A DNA stretch of 64,000 nucleotides from Caulochytrium protostelioides (Eukaryota > Chytridiomycota > Caulochytriomycetes > Caulochytriales > Caulochytriaceae). The notes beneath the pieces were generated by a model. The model was not told where the DNA came from. It saw only the letters and a program-made list of their open reading frames with translations, and ran no database searches. The position numbers were made by a program, and so were the translations under genes. Positions 22,801-33,331 of the stretch are shown here, one piece after another. The number at the start of each line of letters is the position of its first letter. Position 1 is the first letter of the stretch. The DNA is taken from the NCBI GenBank assembly GCA_003615045.1, contig ML014124.1:1-64000 (forward strand). The letters are read 5' to 3'.

Positions 22801-24036
22801 CCCAACCAGTGGGGCCTCTTCATCGGCAGCCGCACGCTCGTCTGGATCATGGCACTCTTTGAACTCTGGCGACGCGTGGTCTGGTGCATCTTCCGCATGG
22901 AGAACGAGCACAACACTAACGTCGGCCGCTTCCGCGCCACGTATGAAATCCCGCTGCCCTACCGCCGGTCCACGCCGCCCGTCAACTCGGCGGGCCAGTC
23001 CGACTCCGAAAAGCCCGACAACTCTGACTCCGGCTCGGGGTCCGGCGGCGACGACGACTCGGGCGGCGAGCACGGCCGCGCCGCCGCCGCCGCCACCGGC
23101 CGCTCCCACCCCGCGTCCCACCTCGGCGGCGCCCGCCACCGCCATCACCACCACCACCACCACGACTCGAGCGACAGCAACGACGACCACAGCCTGGGCC
23201 GCCGGCCGAGCACCGGCGGTCTGGGCGGCGTGGGTGGCGGCGGCGGCGCCGACGACAACGGCTACGCGGCCGCGCGGCGCCGGGGTCCGCTGTCGCTCCA
23301 GGGTTTCCGCAGCAGCCTCGACCACGGCCACGCAATGGCGCATCACCGCGTGGCCGCCACGGCCGTCCTCTCGCCGAGCGAGGACCTGCGGCACGACACG
23401 ATGCGCGCCTCGTCGCCGCCGCCGCCGCCGCCACACCCGCCGTCGAGCGACCCGCTCGCGACCAGTCACGGCATCAGCGCTGCCTTCTCCAGCAGCAGCC
23501 GCGCCACGCCGTCCGTGTACTACTCGTTGGACTGCCCCGGCGTGGTGATGAGCGACGCCGGCGAGGTCCACGCGTACCAAGACGCGCGGCACGACGCCGG
23601 ACGCGAGGGGCTGAGCGCGAGCCCCGACGCGGCGTTCATTCGCCGCAGCATCACCCCCGTGCAGCCGCAGCCCAACGTGGCGATGACGGCGCTGCTGGAC
23701 GCGCTGTCCCAGGCCGCCTATGCGCCCTCCCGCGCGCCGAGCATCGACTACCTCGGCCACCCGGACGCGCCGGCGCCCTCGGCGCGGCATCGCGCCGCGC
23801 CGGACGACGGCGACGCGCACGACGATGGCGATCCCGACGGTGATCAGCATCGCGCCCGTCGCGGTCACGACGCGGCGGACGAGCGTCATGGTCACGACAC
23901 GCGTGACGCGCGGTCCGACGACGACGACGACGACGCGGGTGACGAGGACGGGTTCTACGGGTCGAGCAGCCAGTATGGTTCCTCGCATGCGCTCGTGCCG
24001 CCCGAGATGGAACGCGACCTGGAACGTGGTCGCTGA
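19843..24036 (+). CDS. SYG1: SPX-EXS phosphate exporter (XPR1/SYG1/PHO1 family)
   Basis: Predicted 1397 aa, single exon, ATG at 19843 (GCCGCCACCATGC). The N-terminus MRFGKYLDETSVPAWRSEFI with YKRLKKLIKK (residues 24-33) is the first SPX block. Further SPX blocks fall near residue 300 (KADRFYARKRTEVRDI) and near 555 (FQVLNETALTKIMKKYRKR). They are separated by long disordered inserts containing an Asp/Glu-rich stretch near residue 86-105. SPX domains bind inositol pyrophosphates. Residues about 640-1030 form several hydrophobic segments and a typical EXS domain (LSSLTYTFSALEIFFC, FRRV-like WRRVVWCIFRMENEHNTN). Family role: phosphate export across plasma or endomembranes, gated by inositol pyrophosphate. 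The family is usually 650-900 aa. The excess is the SPX inserts and a disordered tail of about 360 residues with a seven-His run near residue 1100 and acidic stretches. Confidence 0.95.
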   Translation: MRFGKYLDETSVPAWRSEFISYKRLKKLIKKIEPLHVGPPSASWLHAVSRHDPHRASVSESGSSHHAPRSAHHGKNSHFYIRETDDDETEDQYDDEDDDEDDDENYSDVLSNRDPTSPQRPHVLVIDPSSLHPFSPLSHGSERPHGGVPSAANSAATLLPTVTTTTATPPPPLAGRFDSATTVAVGRDASLHGYPLPLPPPSPPHDAAAAAAPEGSPRMATITPPPPAATPGSPNSHGGSGASLNGASGVVDRAKSFLTSSSAPRSPPPEHVPQHLWNYWPQDGVTRAEHIFFRNLLLQVAKADRFYARKRTEVRDIMTELAHQAAVMDETERDKAESRRKRRNQRRAAPSLLPDRVLQLWDRLPELLGHGPADRAARGAAGPDRRSRAATASSARSAVSRRGSVSRRKASSSSSDASARPSDGRGGATAPTQRIYGLARSSSSSGGPLLHPRHGASGGAGAGAGPLPRTNVTDGLGLVLHAPPPAPPSPQASLASTATAAEAEPSPVHIPHTYQPQIRPTPLNRILPQTYKKPRDHLRKAFLEFYRLVELITNFQVLNETALTKIMKKYRKRRLSPQMLHRDENQKAEEFLKAVLAHFEIFHTNVKFQAKRCEDLFALHFANGDRRAAMRQLRLPDQNLQRLNDIGVSFMGGIFLGFSIPIIIYILVQVIMNADNTATTKLGILLQIYGGFALPMLLFFLWSLCLHVWRASHINALFILELNVRDHLSPGQFNMIGTFFCAIFSICMCCTIVFYHYESIGQPVIGLDSGAWSAIFAFTVVFIMCMPFPIAYKSSRLWMVRTLGRILTSGLHPVQFRDFFLCDILSSLTYTFSALEIFFCSVWAGFNNIADQCQFHGSWAVPAVTAIPAYFRFIQCVRRYYDERVIWPHLPNAMKYVLSLTTIFLSTNARNNRTPASLALWLVAAFTTAFYAWWWDVYFDWSFVQRDRTAKYGFKWRKQHFPYKWVYWAVPIQNFILRLSFIILISPNQWGLFIGSRTLVWIMALFELWRRVVWCIFRMENEHNTNVGRFRATYEIPLPYRRSTPPVNSAGQSDSEKPDNSDSGSGSGGDDDSGGEHGRAAAAATGRSHPASHLGGARHRHHHHHHHDSSDSNDDHSLGRRPSTGGLGGVGGGGGADDNGYAAARRRGPLSLQGFRSSLDHGHAMAHHRVAATAVLSPSEDLRHDTMRASSPPPPPPHPPSSDPLATSHGISAAFSSSSRATPSVYYSLDCPGVVMSDAGEVHAYQDARHDAGREGLSASPDAAFIRRSITPVQPQPNVAMTALLDALSQAAYAPSRAPSIDYLGHPDAPAPSARHRAAPDDGDAHDDGDPDGDQHRARRGHDAADERHGHDTRDARSDDDDDDAGDEDGFYGSSSQYGSSHALVPPEMERDLERGR

Positions 24037-24498
24037 ATCGATCCGCTCCGCTCTGACTCGACCGCCCTCTCTGTTGCCCTCGGGTGTCATCTCGCTAAGC
24101 AAGCGATCCCTGCCTGATACTTGTTTCTCCTGATTCTACCCCTCTCATGTGTAAATGATCCTTCAATGAATTAGACGCTGTCAACGATGCATCAGGTCGG
24201 CGATGATGAGCGTTCGGGAGAGCGCTGTGCTCGGGGACCCAATGACGGTCGCGAGCTTGGAACTCTCAGGATGCGCCATTTAAAGCGATGACCCGTCACT
24301 TGCTTGATGCATGAATGAATGGTCGATGGATGGACAGATGGGTGGCCGATACCCTCCTCGTCGTGTGGGTCAGGTTGAGTCAGCACCGTACGACGTGGAT
24401 GTTGTTGCCGACGCCGCCACGGGCCGCGGCCGCCGACGCGCCGGATGCGCCCGTGCGTCGACTGATGGGCCACCGCGGCCGGCCATCAGCCGCCATCA

Positions 24499-24552
<54 letters not shown>

Positions 24553-25223
24553 CCCCGTCTCCGACCCGCCGCGCTTCCCTTTTCTTTTTGTAGGTGCCGG
24601 CGGGATGCGCGTCACGACGCATTCCCCTCAAGCATGTCGCCGTCGCTGACGACGGCGCCGTCCGCGGCATACCACAGCGAGCCGCGGCCACGCGTCTTCC
24701 TTAGGAGACCCGCGCTCGTGGAGACGCGAGCCTTCGCCAACGCTTCTGGAGGCGTGGCACGACGCGCCGTGACGACCGCTGCCGCGCCTGCTCCGACCCG
24801 CGGCCTAGACACGCGTGACGCCGCGCTTCCTGCCCGCCGCAGCGCCGCCGCCATCTCTGCGGCCCCTGTGGCCTCTGCCACCACTCCCGACGCCGCTTCC
24901 GCCAGGTCGGCGCCCGCCCACGCGAACAGATCCGTCGCGGCCTCCGTGGATCCGCACGATCGCGCGTCGCGGTCCTCCCGCGGGTCTCGCTCGCCTGCAT
25001 TCCTCCTCGGCGCTCCGCCCGCGCACGGCCGTGTTGCCGCCTGCGGCCGCCGTCGGCCCACCGTCCACCGCCCGCTCGCCCGCCCGCCTGCCGCCGCCCG
25101 CCCACGGGCGTCCTTGGCCGCGCACACCCGCGACTCGCAGCACGCCCGCGCCGTCCCCGCGCCGCGCCATTGCGGCCGCTGCCGTCTGCCGCGGCCCGCC
25201 GCGGGTCAGCGGCGCGCGACGTG
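24037..25223. other. Spacer between the phosphate exporter and the Eaf1-like gene
   Basis: It contains a perfect (CCG)n tract at about 24499-24552. A + frame opens at ATG 24634 and closes with a TGA that overlaps the ATG used for the next gene (25224). Its first codons resemble genomic usage, but it has no domain. It could be a 5' exon of the next gene joined by an unseen intron, an upstream ORF, or chance. No promoter element is clear. Confidence 0.4.
24499..24552. repeat. (CCG)n microsatellite
   Basis: About 17 uninterrupted CCG units followed by a C run. Noncoding as far as can be judged. Confidence 0.95.
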
Positions 25224-28200
25224 ATGGCGCCGACGCGGATGGCCGCCGCCGCCGCCGCTGCTGCGGCCGCTGCGGCCGCTGCGGCCGAGGCGGCCGAGGC
25301 GGCACGCGCCGACGCTGAAGCCGAGACGGCCGCCGCGGCCACGGCGACCACGCCGACACGGACCCTCGCCGCCGTCGGCGCTGCGGCCCGCCGCGCTGCT
25401 GCTGCTGCTGCCGCCGATCCACATCCGGCGTCCGGTTCTGACGGCGATGAAGTCGACGATGACGACGCGAGCGCCGCGCCGTCGCCCGCCCGGCCATGGC
25501 GAGGCGGCGGCAGCGGCAGCGGCGGCGGCAGCGGCGGTAGCGCGTCCCCGCCCAGCGGCCCGCCGCCCGCCGCGCTGAACCGCCGGCTGGCCGAGCTCCG
25601 TGCGGCCCTCGCGGCACGCGCCGCGTATCTGGCGGAGCGGCTCGTGTGGGACCGCTGCGCGGATGCCCCCGAGCAAGGTCTCGACGCCGCGGCGTGCCTA
25701 GCGGCGCTGTCGCCGGACGACCGGGCCCGCCTCGCGGCGCAGCACCCGTTGCCGCCGTCCGTCGACGCGACGGTCCGCTGGATCGCCAGCCGAACGGGCG
25801 TGCCGCTGATGTCGTCGGCCGCATCGCCGGACGGCGCCTTCGCGGCGCTCGAGCCGCCGTCACCCTCGACGCGCGTCCCGTCGCGCAGCCTGTCCCGGAC
25901 CCCGACGCCGCCGACGCTCGCTGCCACCGCCGCGAAGGCGCCGCCCTCGCCACCCGCAGCACGCGCGCCCGCGCCGACCGCACCGCCCGCTAGCGCCCCC
26001 GCAGACGCCCAACCGCCCCGGGCGATCAACGGACGCGCGGCCGCGGCGCCCGGCGACGCGCTGACGCTCGCCCCCGCCTCACCGGGACCGACGGCGGTCG
26101 CGCCGGCGCCGTCGTCACTGCCGCCGCCACCGCTGTCGCCGGCGCCTGCGCGGCGCAAGCGCAAGCGAGACGCGACATCGGGTGCCGACGCTGCCAACGC
26201 GGCCGCCGCGGCGGATGCGACCGCGACGGATGCGCCGGCGTCGCCGCCGCTGCCCCCGCCCAAGCGGCTCCCCACCGCGCTAGAGGCGACCGCCATGACG
26301 AACCACGCGGGTGCCATGGCCCCCACCCCCGACGCGCGCGGCCAAGCGACCACGCCGCTGCCGTCCGTGCCCGCCGCGGCGCTGGAGACTCCGGCGGCCG
26401 CCACGGGCGCCCATGAAGCCACCGGCATCGCGGCCGCGGCACCGGCCGCGGACGTCAAGCCCGAGCGTGACGCGCGGGTGACCGCCGACGCTGAATCAGC
26501 GCCCGCGGCGCCGTCGATGGCGCCAGCGCCGTCCGCAACCGCTTTGCAGAAACGGCCGGCGCCAGCCGCGCCGGCCGCGCCCGAAACGTCGACGCTGTCG
26601 GACGCCGATGCCAGCACGGCGGTCATCCCCGCGCCGGTCGTGAGCGACGTGGTCCCAGACCAGGACGCGGTGGCGCTGGCGGACGCGCTCGGGCTGCCCG
26701 TGCCGGCGGCCGCGAAGGTCGCGGCGCCCGAGCTCCCGGCGCCCTCGACCGAGGTCTCCCTAGCCACCGCTGCGCCCGTGCCGCGGGCCCCCGAACGGCC
26801 TGCCGGACGGGCGGCCGAGATGGCGACGCTGCCGGCGCCGGATGCGAGCCAGCCGCCGCCCTCCCCGGGCCGATCGGCCGCCGCCGCGTCGAAACCGGCG
26901 GAGCTGTCGAAGACACCGACGACGACGCCGGCGCCGGTAGAGCCACGGGCGGCGGCGCCCGACGCGCGTGAGCTCGGCGCGGCATCAGTGGCCGCGTCGG
27001 CCGCCGTGTCCGTGCGCGACGCCCCTGCCCCCGCCGCCACCGTGGAGCCCAGGCCGGCCGGCGAGGCGCCGACGTCGGCGGTCCCTGCGCCGGTCGCTGT
27101 GCCACCGCCCGTCGCGCCGGCCATCGTCCCCGCCGTCGTCCCCATGCCGGCCGCCGAACCCGCCCCAGCGACGGCGCCTCCCGCCGCGGCCGCGGCGACC
27201 ACTTCTGGACCGCCGGCATCGGCGGGAGGGGATGCGCCGTTGGCGGCGCCGCCGGCCGCGGCTGCCCTGTCGACGGCGCGCGTGGCGCCCCTGGCGCTCG
27301 CGCCCGTGGGCGTGCTCGCGCACCCTGAAGGCCGCCGCGACGCCCTGACGGGATCCGCGGCGGCGCGCCCGCTCCTGCGGCGCTCGCCGCCGCTGTCGCC
27401 GCGGTCGGCGCAGATCCGGCAATCGACGCTGCGGGCGATCGTGAACCGCGCCGACCCGCAGGCCCACGATGCCGCCATCCGCGGGTATACCCTGCACGAG
27501 CTGCATCTGACGCTCAGCCGGCAGCCGCTGAGCCCGTATCTGACGACGAGCGGCAAGGCGCTCACCACGCAGCACTGGCAGATGGCGGGCGAGGAGACCA
27601 AATTCGCCAAGCTGGTCCAGCTCGTCGAGAAGCGCAAGGCCGCGCATCTGTGGAGCTTCCGCCAGATCGAGAAGCCGCCGCCACCGCCGCGGCCCAAGCT
27701 GCATCGCGACTACCTGCTCGAGGAGGCGCGATGGATGCACAAGGACATGCGTGGCGAGCGTCGTTGGAAAATGGCTGCCGCATGGCAGCTGGCCTGCGAT
27801 GCGCAGCGCGTCTACGAGCGCTGGCAGCGCTCCCAGCGCTCTCCTGCATCGTCACCCGTCGCCGCCGACGCCGACGTTGCGGCGCTCCCGCGGCCGCTCC
27901 CCCTCGCCCTGGCGCCATCGACATCGACCGCCGCCAGCTCGTCCTCGGCCTCTCAGCCGATCGAACGCTTCCAGACCCCACCGTCTGACACGGCCCCTCC
28001 GGAGCTCGATTGTGCACCCAAGGCAAAGACCGACGCGGCGGCGGCCGCGGCAGTGACGGCTGCACTCGCATCCGAGGCGACCGCCATCGCCGCAATGGCC
28101 ATGCCGCGGCCGACGAAGCGGTTCCAGGCTCCGACCCCATCCGTCGACCCCACGGCGCACTCGCAGCGCGAGATGCACGACCAGCGCCGTTTGTTCATCG

Positions 28201-31006
28201 ATCCGGACGCCGTCGACGTGACCGCATATCCCGTGGTCGGCGCGGCGGAATGGCTCGATCCCGGCGAGACTTACGACGAGGCCTACTGGCCGATCGTGCC
28301 CGTCTCCCGGCTCATGGTCGATGCCTACATCATCCGCCCGACCACGCCGCCCTTTTCGCCGAACCTCGCCGCCCAGGTCGCGCCCATGCTGCCGGGCACG
28401 GACCTTTATCTCGACCGACAGCCTGCGTGTGACCGCCCGCCGCGCCTGTTCTCGGCCGACCCCGCCGTGCTCAGCGACAGCGACGCCGGCAACTGCCACA
28501 ACGACGCCGGCAACCGCCCCAACGACGACGCGAAGGTGGCCGCCGTGCCCGAGCCGAGCGCCATGGTCGTTGCCGCGCCCATGCCGCCGTCTGCGCCACC
28601 GTCCATGGCTTTGCCCACGGCGCCGCCACCGCCGCCGAAGCCAAGCACCCCGTCAGCGGCGCCGGCGGCCATGACGGCCCACAAGACGCCGGCGCCGTCG
28701 GGCGAGACGACCGTCCGCATCAAACTCATGCCGCGGCCGGCCGGGTCGCCGCCGGCGTTGCCGCCCGCCGCCGCCGCCGCGCGCCTCGCCACCATGTGGA
28801 CGCCGCAGACCGACGCCCGCCTCCGCAAGACCGTCGCCGCTTTCGGGCCGCACTGGACGCTCGTCAGCGAGGCGATGGCCACAACGCGGCTGTTCCCGTC
28901 GGGCGTCCACCACCCGACCGAGTGGGACTGCTACCTGCGCTGGCAGACGCTCATGACCATCTCCGCCGCCTCTAAATCCTCGGCCGCCGCGGCCGCTGCC
29001 TTGGCGGCCACCTCCGCGGCGTCGCCGACGGCCGCCGCCAAGGACGGGGCCATCGACCCCGCCGCCGTGGCGGGCGCCGTCGCCGCCGCCGCCGCCGCGG
29101 GACGGCAGCAGTCGCCGCCGGGCGCATGCTCGCCCTTCTTTTACGTCCGCGAGGACGACGACGACGCCCACGACGGCGTGGTCGCCGTGCCCCTCGCGAC
29201 CGCGGCGACCGCCGCCGCCGCCGCCACAGCCCCCGCGACACCCGCGACCGCGGCGGGGAAGCCGCCGAAACCGGCGAAGGTGGCCAAGCCGCCGAAGGGC
29301 TCGAAAGCGGCGACACCGGTGACGACCCCCGTCGAGCCGACCGCGCCGGCGCCGCCCGCCGTGGCGGCGGCCCTGCCGCCGTCCAACCCGGCCCTCACCG
29401 CGGCCAACGAGCTACCGGCGGCGGCGCCGTACTTGGCGACCTTCGACGTCATCCGGCACTGCGCGATGCGGCGCGACGCGGCGCGGCCGCCGCCGCCGCC
29501 GCCGCCGCCGCCCGCCAAGCGGCTCGCGCTCCAGGCCCACGAAACGCACTACCAGAGCCAGCTCACGGCCGGCGTCGACCCGAACCGGATCCTCACGCCC
29601 GCCGAGCTCGGGCGCGTCAAGGCTGTCCGCGACCGTGAGGCCAAGGCCGCGCTCGAGCGCCAGCGCGCGCTCTTGGGCGCCTACCCGTACCCGGTGCCGC
29701 CGACGCCCGGCGGTGTCGTGCCGCTCCCCGTGGCCGGCCTCCCGGGCTACCCGGGGCTCCCGCCGGGCCTGCCCCCGGGCGTGGCGCCGGGCCCCCAGGC
29801 CGTCGCCGCCGCGCAGGCGATGGCGATGCAGCAGATGCAGCGGCACCAACGCGCGGCCGCCGCCGTCGCCGCCGCCCAGGCCCAGGCTCAAGCCCAGGCT
29901 CAAGCCCAGGCTCAAGCCCAGGCTCAGGGTCGGTCCCTCCTGCCGCCGGGCCCCCACGACCCCGCGGCGGCCGACGCGGCGGCACTGCCACGACCGAGTG
30001 GCGACCCGGTCACCGACGCGAACCAGGCCGCGGCGCATGCAGCCGCGACGGCGGCCGCCGCCGCCGCGATCGCCGCCAACGGCGGCATGCCCCACTTCGG
30101 CACCTCGGGCCCCCCGGGCGCCGCGAGCGCCATGCCCCCCGGCATGGGCCCGGCGCTGCGCGGGCCCCCCGGGTCGCTGGCCATGCCGCCACCGCTGACG
30201 CCCGCGCAGCTGCAGGCCATGCAGGCCGCGACGGCCGCCGCCGTGCGCAACCACCACAACGCGGCGATGGCGGCGCTGCCGCCCACCAGCAACGCCATGA
30301 ATGGCGGTGTAGGCGGCGCCGTCACGGCCGCCGGCGGCGGTGGCGCCAGCGGGTCCGCAGCCTCGGCTCCGGGTGCGGGCGGCATGCCGGCGAAATCGGG
30401 GCCTGGCGGCCTGCCGGGCGGGCCGCCGCGGCCTGTCGCTCCGCTGGGCAGTGGCCCGCCCGGCAGCGCGGGTGTCCTGAGCATGCCACACGGCCTGGGC
30501 ATGGGCATGCCGAGCTACCCGCCCCCGGGGATGCCGCGGCCCATGGTGCCCGGCGCGCCCGGGATGCCGCGGGGGATGCCGGGCGCGCCAGGGATGCCCA
30601 CGAGCGCGGGGCCGCTGCCGAACGCCGTCGCCGGGCCGGGACCGTCGGGTGTCCTGTCGCCGCCGCTGCCGCAGCACTTCATGGGCCGCCCGATGCCGCC
30701 GGGCGCCATGGGCCGGCCGGGCATGCCCGGGCTCCCGAACGGGTTCCCCTACTTGGGCCTGCCGGGGATGCTGCCGCCCGGGTTTCCGATGGGCGCCCCG
30801 CCGATGCCCCCGTCGAGTCTGCCGGCGCAGTTCCCGCCGTCGCAACAGCATCACATGATGGCGGCCGCTGCGGCGGCCGCGGCCGCGGCCGCGGCGAGCC
30901 AAGGCAACGCGGGCGTGCCCAACGGACCGGCGCAAGCGCAGGCGCAGGCGCGTGCGCAGGCGCAGCTGCAGGCGCAGATCCAGGCCTACATGTATGCGGC
31001 GACCAT

Positions 31007-31060
<54 letters not shown>

Positions 31061-31370
31061 TCAGCAGCAGCAGCAACAACAGCAGCAACAACAACAAGCA
31101 TCGCCTCTGCCGCAGATGATGCCGCCGCCACTGCTGCCGAACGGCGTGGCGCTGTCGCCGCATCTGAGCACTCCTGCGTCTGGGCCAGGCCAGGCGTCGC
31201 CGCCGATAGCCGCGCGGGGGCCCGGCGGTCCCGGACCGGGAACGGGCTCCGGCGCCGTACCGGCGCCGACGCCGCTGCCCGCCGCCGGGTCGGCGTCATC
31301 GACGGCGTCGCCCTCGCAGCCGGGGCCGCAGACCGCGAGTCCTGCGCCGCTTGCGGCGACGCCGCGGTAG
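25224..31370 (+). CDS. Eaf1/Vid21-like scaffold of the NuA4 histone acetyltransferase (HSA + SANT)
   Basis: Predicted 2048 aa from ATG 25224; the frame is open 18 codons further up without an ATG, and a 5' exon cannot be excluded. Two recognisable domains: an HSA helix at about residues 820-880 (RDYLLEEARWMHKDMRGERR, then KMAAAWQLACDAQRVYERW), and a SANT/Myb-like domain at about 1185-1240 (MWTPQTDARLRKTVAAFGPHWTLVSEAM, partly). HSA followed by SANT without a Snf2 ATPase is the Eaf1/Vid21 arrangement. A p400/Swr1-type protein would have the helicase between them. Family role: assembly platform of NuA4 in the nucleus, the HSA helix binding actin and Arp4. The remainder is Ala/Pro/Gly/Met-rich. 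Gln-Ala repeats lie near residue 1552-1570 (a 12-bp DNA unit) and a long polyglutamine at about 1928-1958. Repeat-length errors or polymorphism are likely there. Confidence 0.8.
29877..29928. repeat. 12-bp in-frame repeat (CAGGCTCAAGCC)
   Basis: Tandem CAGGCTCAAGCC-type units inside the Eaf1-like gene, encoding alternating Gln-Ala. The unit length keeps the frame. Confidence 0.9.
31007..31099. repeat. CAG/CAA repeat encoding polyglutamine
   Basis: About 30 CAG/CAA codons with one CGT (Arg) interruption in the Eaf1-like gene. The left part is nearly pure CAG, the right part is mixed with CAA, which would stabilise it. Confidence 0.97.
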
Positions 31371-31993
31371 ACGGCGTTCGGGCGATGGCTCTGCGCTGCG
31401 CGGCTCGGTTGATGATCTTTTTCTCTTGTATTTTAATGCCAGCACGAGACGCAGATGAGACGCAGACGCGATGACCACGACGCCCCTCGCTCGCTCGCGA
31501 TTGATGCCACATCGTGATGGGGCTGTTTCGTACCGCGCCACCGAGACATATCACAAGGGTCGATATATAAAGCAGAGAAGGAGCGGGGTGGAAAGAGGGG
31601 AGGTGTAGAAGAACGCGACGAGGCCGAACCGAGCGAGGCGGCCCAGTGGCGCGGCTGACACTTGCGGCCACCTGTGCAGTGTAAAAAGACAGCGGCCGAC
31701 GACGGCCGCAGCGATGGCGAGCGAGCCAGCTCCTGACGCGGCGCCGCTCGGCGGACGCGGAAAGGCCTTACCACGCACGCGGCTGTCCTCCCGGACGCCG
31801 CATGAATCCACGGCGGAACAGGCTTCCTATGGGGACCCGCCATCCGCGTGATCAGACCATGGCCACCCCTGCCCCGTGGGTACGAGGCAGTGGTCTGCCC
31901 GTGGTCACCCCGTGGCAGCGTGAAGCAATGGGCGATGGGTCACGACGCCCAGGCGGCGCCATGATGACGGCGCTCGTTTGCTTTTTTTTTCTT
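31371..31993. other. Convergent 3' region between the Eaf1-like gene and septin
   Basis: No gene is supported. Both flanking genes end here. A strong TATA-like TATATAAAG lies at about 31563-31571 on +, unexpected between two 3' ends. Downstream on + the only long frame (31802-33388) is the antisense of the septin and is not called. Confidence 0.5.
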
Positions 31994-33331
31994 TTACTTT
32001 CGCTTGGCGAGGTTGGCCCGGGCGGCCAGCTCGTCGACCTCGGCCATGAAGGCCTTGACGGCAGCGTGCTGGAACTCGAGGTCCTTGTTGAGGCGGTCGC
32101 GCTCGGCCATCAGCTTCTGCTCCCATGTCCTGAAGCGCGCTTCCTCCTTGCGCACGTCCTCCGTGAAGCGCTTGCGCAGCAATTCTTCTTCCTCCTTCAT
32201 CCGCGCGGCAAAGAGCTTGCGGGCGCGGACGTCCGGATCGTCGTCGGTGCGGCCCTCGCGCGCGAGCTTGGCGGTGCGGAAGTTCTCGTAGTGGCGCTTC
32301 TCGGTGGTCTCGATGAGATCGTGCAGATGCGTGCGGATCAGCAGGTTGCGGAGTTTGATAAAGTCGCAGTGCTCCTCGTTCTCGACCTCGACACAGCCCC
32401 ACGAGTACTGGCGGCCGCGGACGGGCTTGCCCGTGGCGGCCGAGAGCACGTCGCTCTCGCTGGCGATCACGCTGAACGGCATCGCCGAGGTGATCGCCAG
32501 GTTGCGCCGCGCCATCTCCTGGTCGTCGTCCGAGACGCTCTCGCCGTCGTCCGGCAGCGGCTCCGACGACGGCGCGTAGACCTGGATGCCGTACGCCGCA
32601 ATGACCTCGCGGATGCGGTCCTTGAAGGCGACCATGTCGCGCGGCAGCAGCGTGTCGGCCTTCGCAATGACGGGAATCACGTTCACGCGCGACCCCAGCT
32701 GCCGCATCACCTCGATGTCCAGCGGACGCAGCGTGTGGCCGGTCGGCGGCACAAAGTACAGGCACACGTGGACACGCAGATCGTTGTTCGTGCGGCGGTC
32801 CGGCAGCTGCTCGTTGCGCAGCTGCGCGGCGTGCTGCTCGTCGAGGAAATCCATGATCGGCACCCAGCAGTCCTGGTTGTTGACATAGTCGCCGAACCCG
32901 GGCGTGTCAATGACGGTCAGGCGCACGTGGAAGCCCTTCTCCTCGATCTCGGCGCGCACGACGTCGATCTGGACCGTGCGGTCGAGCTGTTTCTGGAACC
33001 GGTGCTCGGGCCGCTTATACTCGCGCAGCAGCGTCGTGAACAGGGTATTGATAAACGTCGTCTTGCCGAGCCCGGACTCGCCCACCACCATGATGGTGAA
33101 GCTCGCGCCGCGGCGGCTGACGATCTTGTGGCGCTGGTTCGGCAGGTTCGCGACGCCTATGGACGCCGCCAGCGAGTCGACGACCGTCGCATGGCTCTTG
33201 GTAGCTTTGGCGGGCGTGCCCGTCGCGGTGGCGGAGATGGCGGCCGCTGCGGCGGCGACGACCGAGGGCCGCGCCTGCACGGGGCTCGTGAGACTCGTCA
33301 CGCTCGACGCGCTCTCAGAGGGAACGGTCAT
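31994..33331 (-). CDS. CDC12: Septin, Cdc12/AspC group
   Basis: Predicted 445 aa, single exon, ATG at 33331. The GTPase core has G1 GESGLGKT (residues 84-91), G3 DTPGFGD (142-148) and G4 AKAD (223-226). The segment IGVANLPNQRHKIVSRRGAS just before G1 and LYFVPPTGHTLRPLDIE match the fungal Cdc12/AspC group better than Cdc3, Cdc10 or Cdc11. The last about 95 residues are a charged coiled coil, which Cdc10-type septins lack. Two unusual parts are an Ala/Ser-rich N-terminal extension of about 57 residues and an acidic insert (PLPDDGESVSDDDQ) after the G4 region. Family role: subunit of hetero-oligomeric septin filaments at the cortex and division or budding sites. A T-run directly follows the stop codon in the 3' UTR. 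Confidence 0.94.
   Translation of the reverse strand: MTVPSESASSVTSLTSPVQARPSVVAAAAAAISATATGTPAKATKSHATVVDSLAASIGVANLPNQRHKIVSRRGASFTIMVVGESGLGKTTFINTLFTTLLREYKRPEHRFQKQLDRTVQIDVVRAEIEEKGFHVRLTVIDTPGFGDYVNNQDCWVPIMDFLDEQHAAQLRNEQLPDRRTNNDLRVHVCLYFVPPTGHTLRPLDIEVMRQLGSRVNVIPVIAKADTLLPRDMVAFKDRIREVIAAYGIQVYAPSSEPLPDDGESVSDDDQEMARRNLAITSAMPFSVIASESDVLSAATGKPVRGRQYSWGCVEVENEEHCDFIKLRNLLIRTHLHDLIETTEKRHYENFRTAKLAREGRTDDDPDVRARKLFAARMKEEEELLRKRFTEDVRKEEARFRTWEQKLMAERDRLNKDLEFQHAAVKAFMAEVDELAARANLAKRK

Noticed and set aside
24612-25127. Minus-strand 171-aa frame ending in a protein-like tail (DGAVVSDGDMLEGNAS)
   Set aside because: The tail looks plausible but no start, splice sites or domain support a gene, and the + strand is also open.
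29412-31163. 583-aa minus-strand frame with polyleucine opposite the Eaf1-like gene
   Set aside because: The polyleucine is the reverse complement of the CAG repeat, not a membrane protein.
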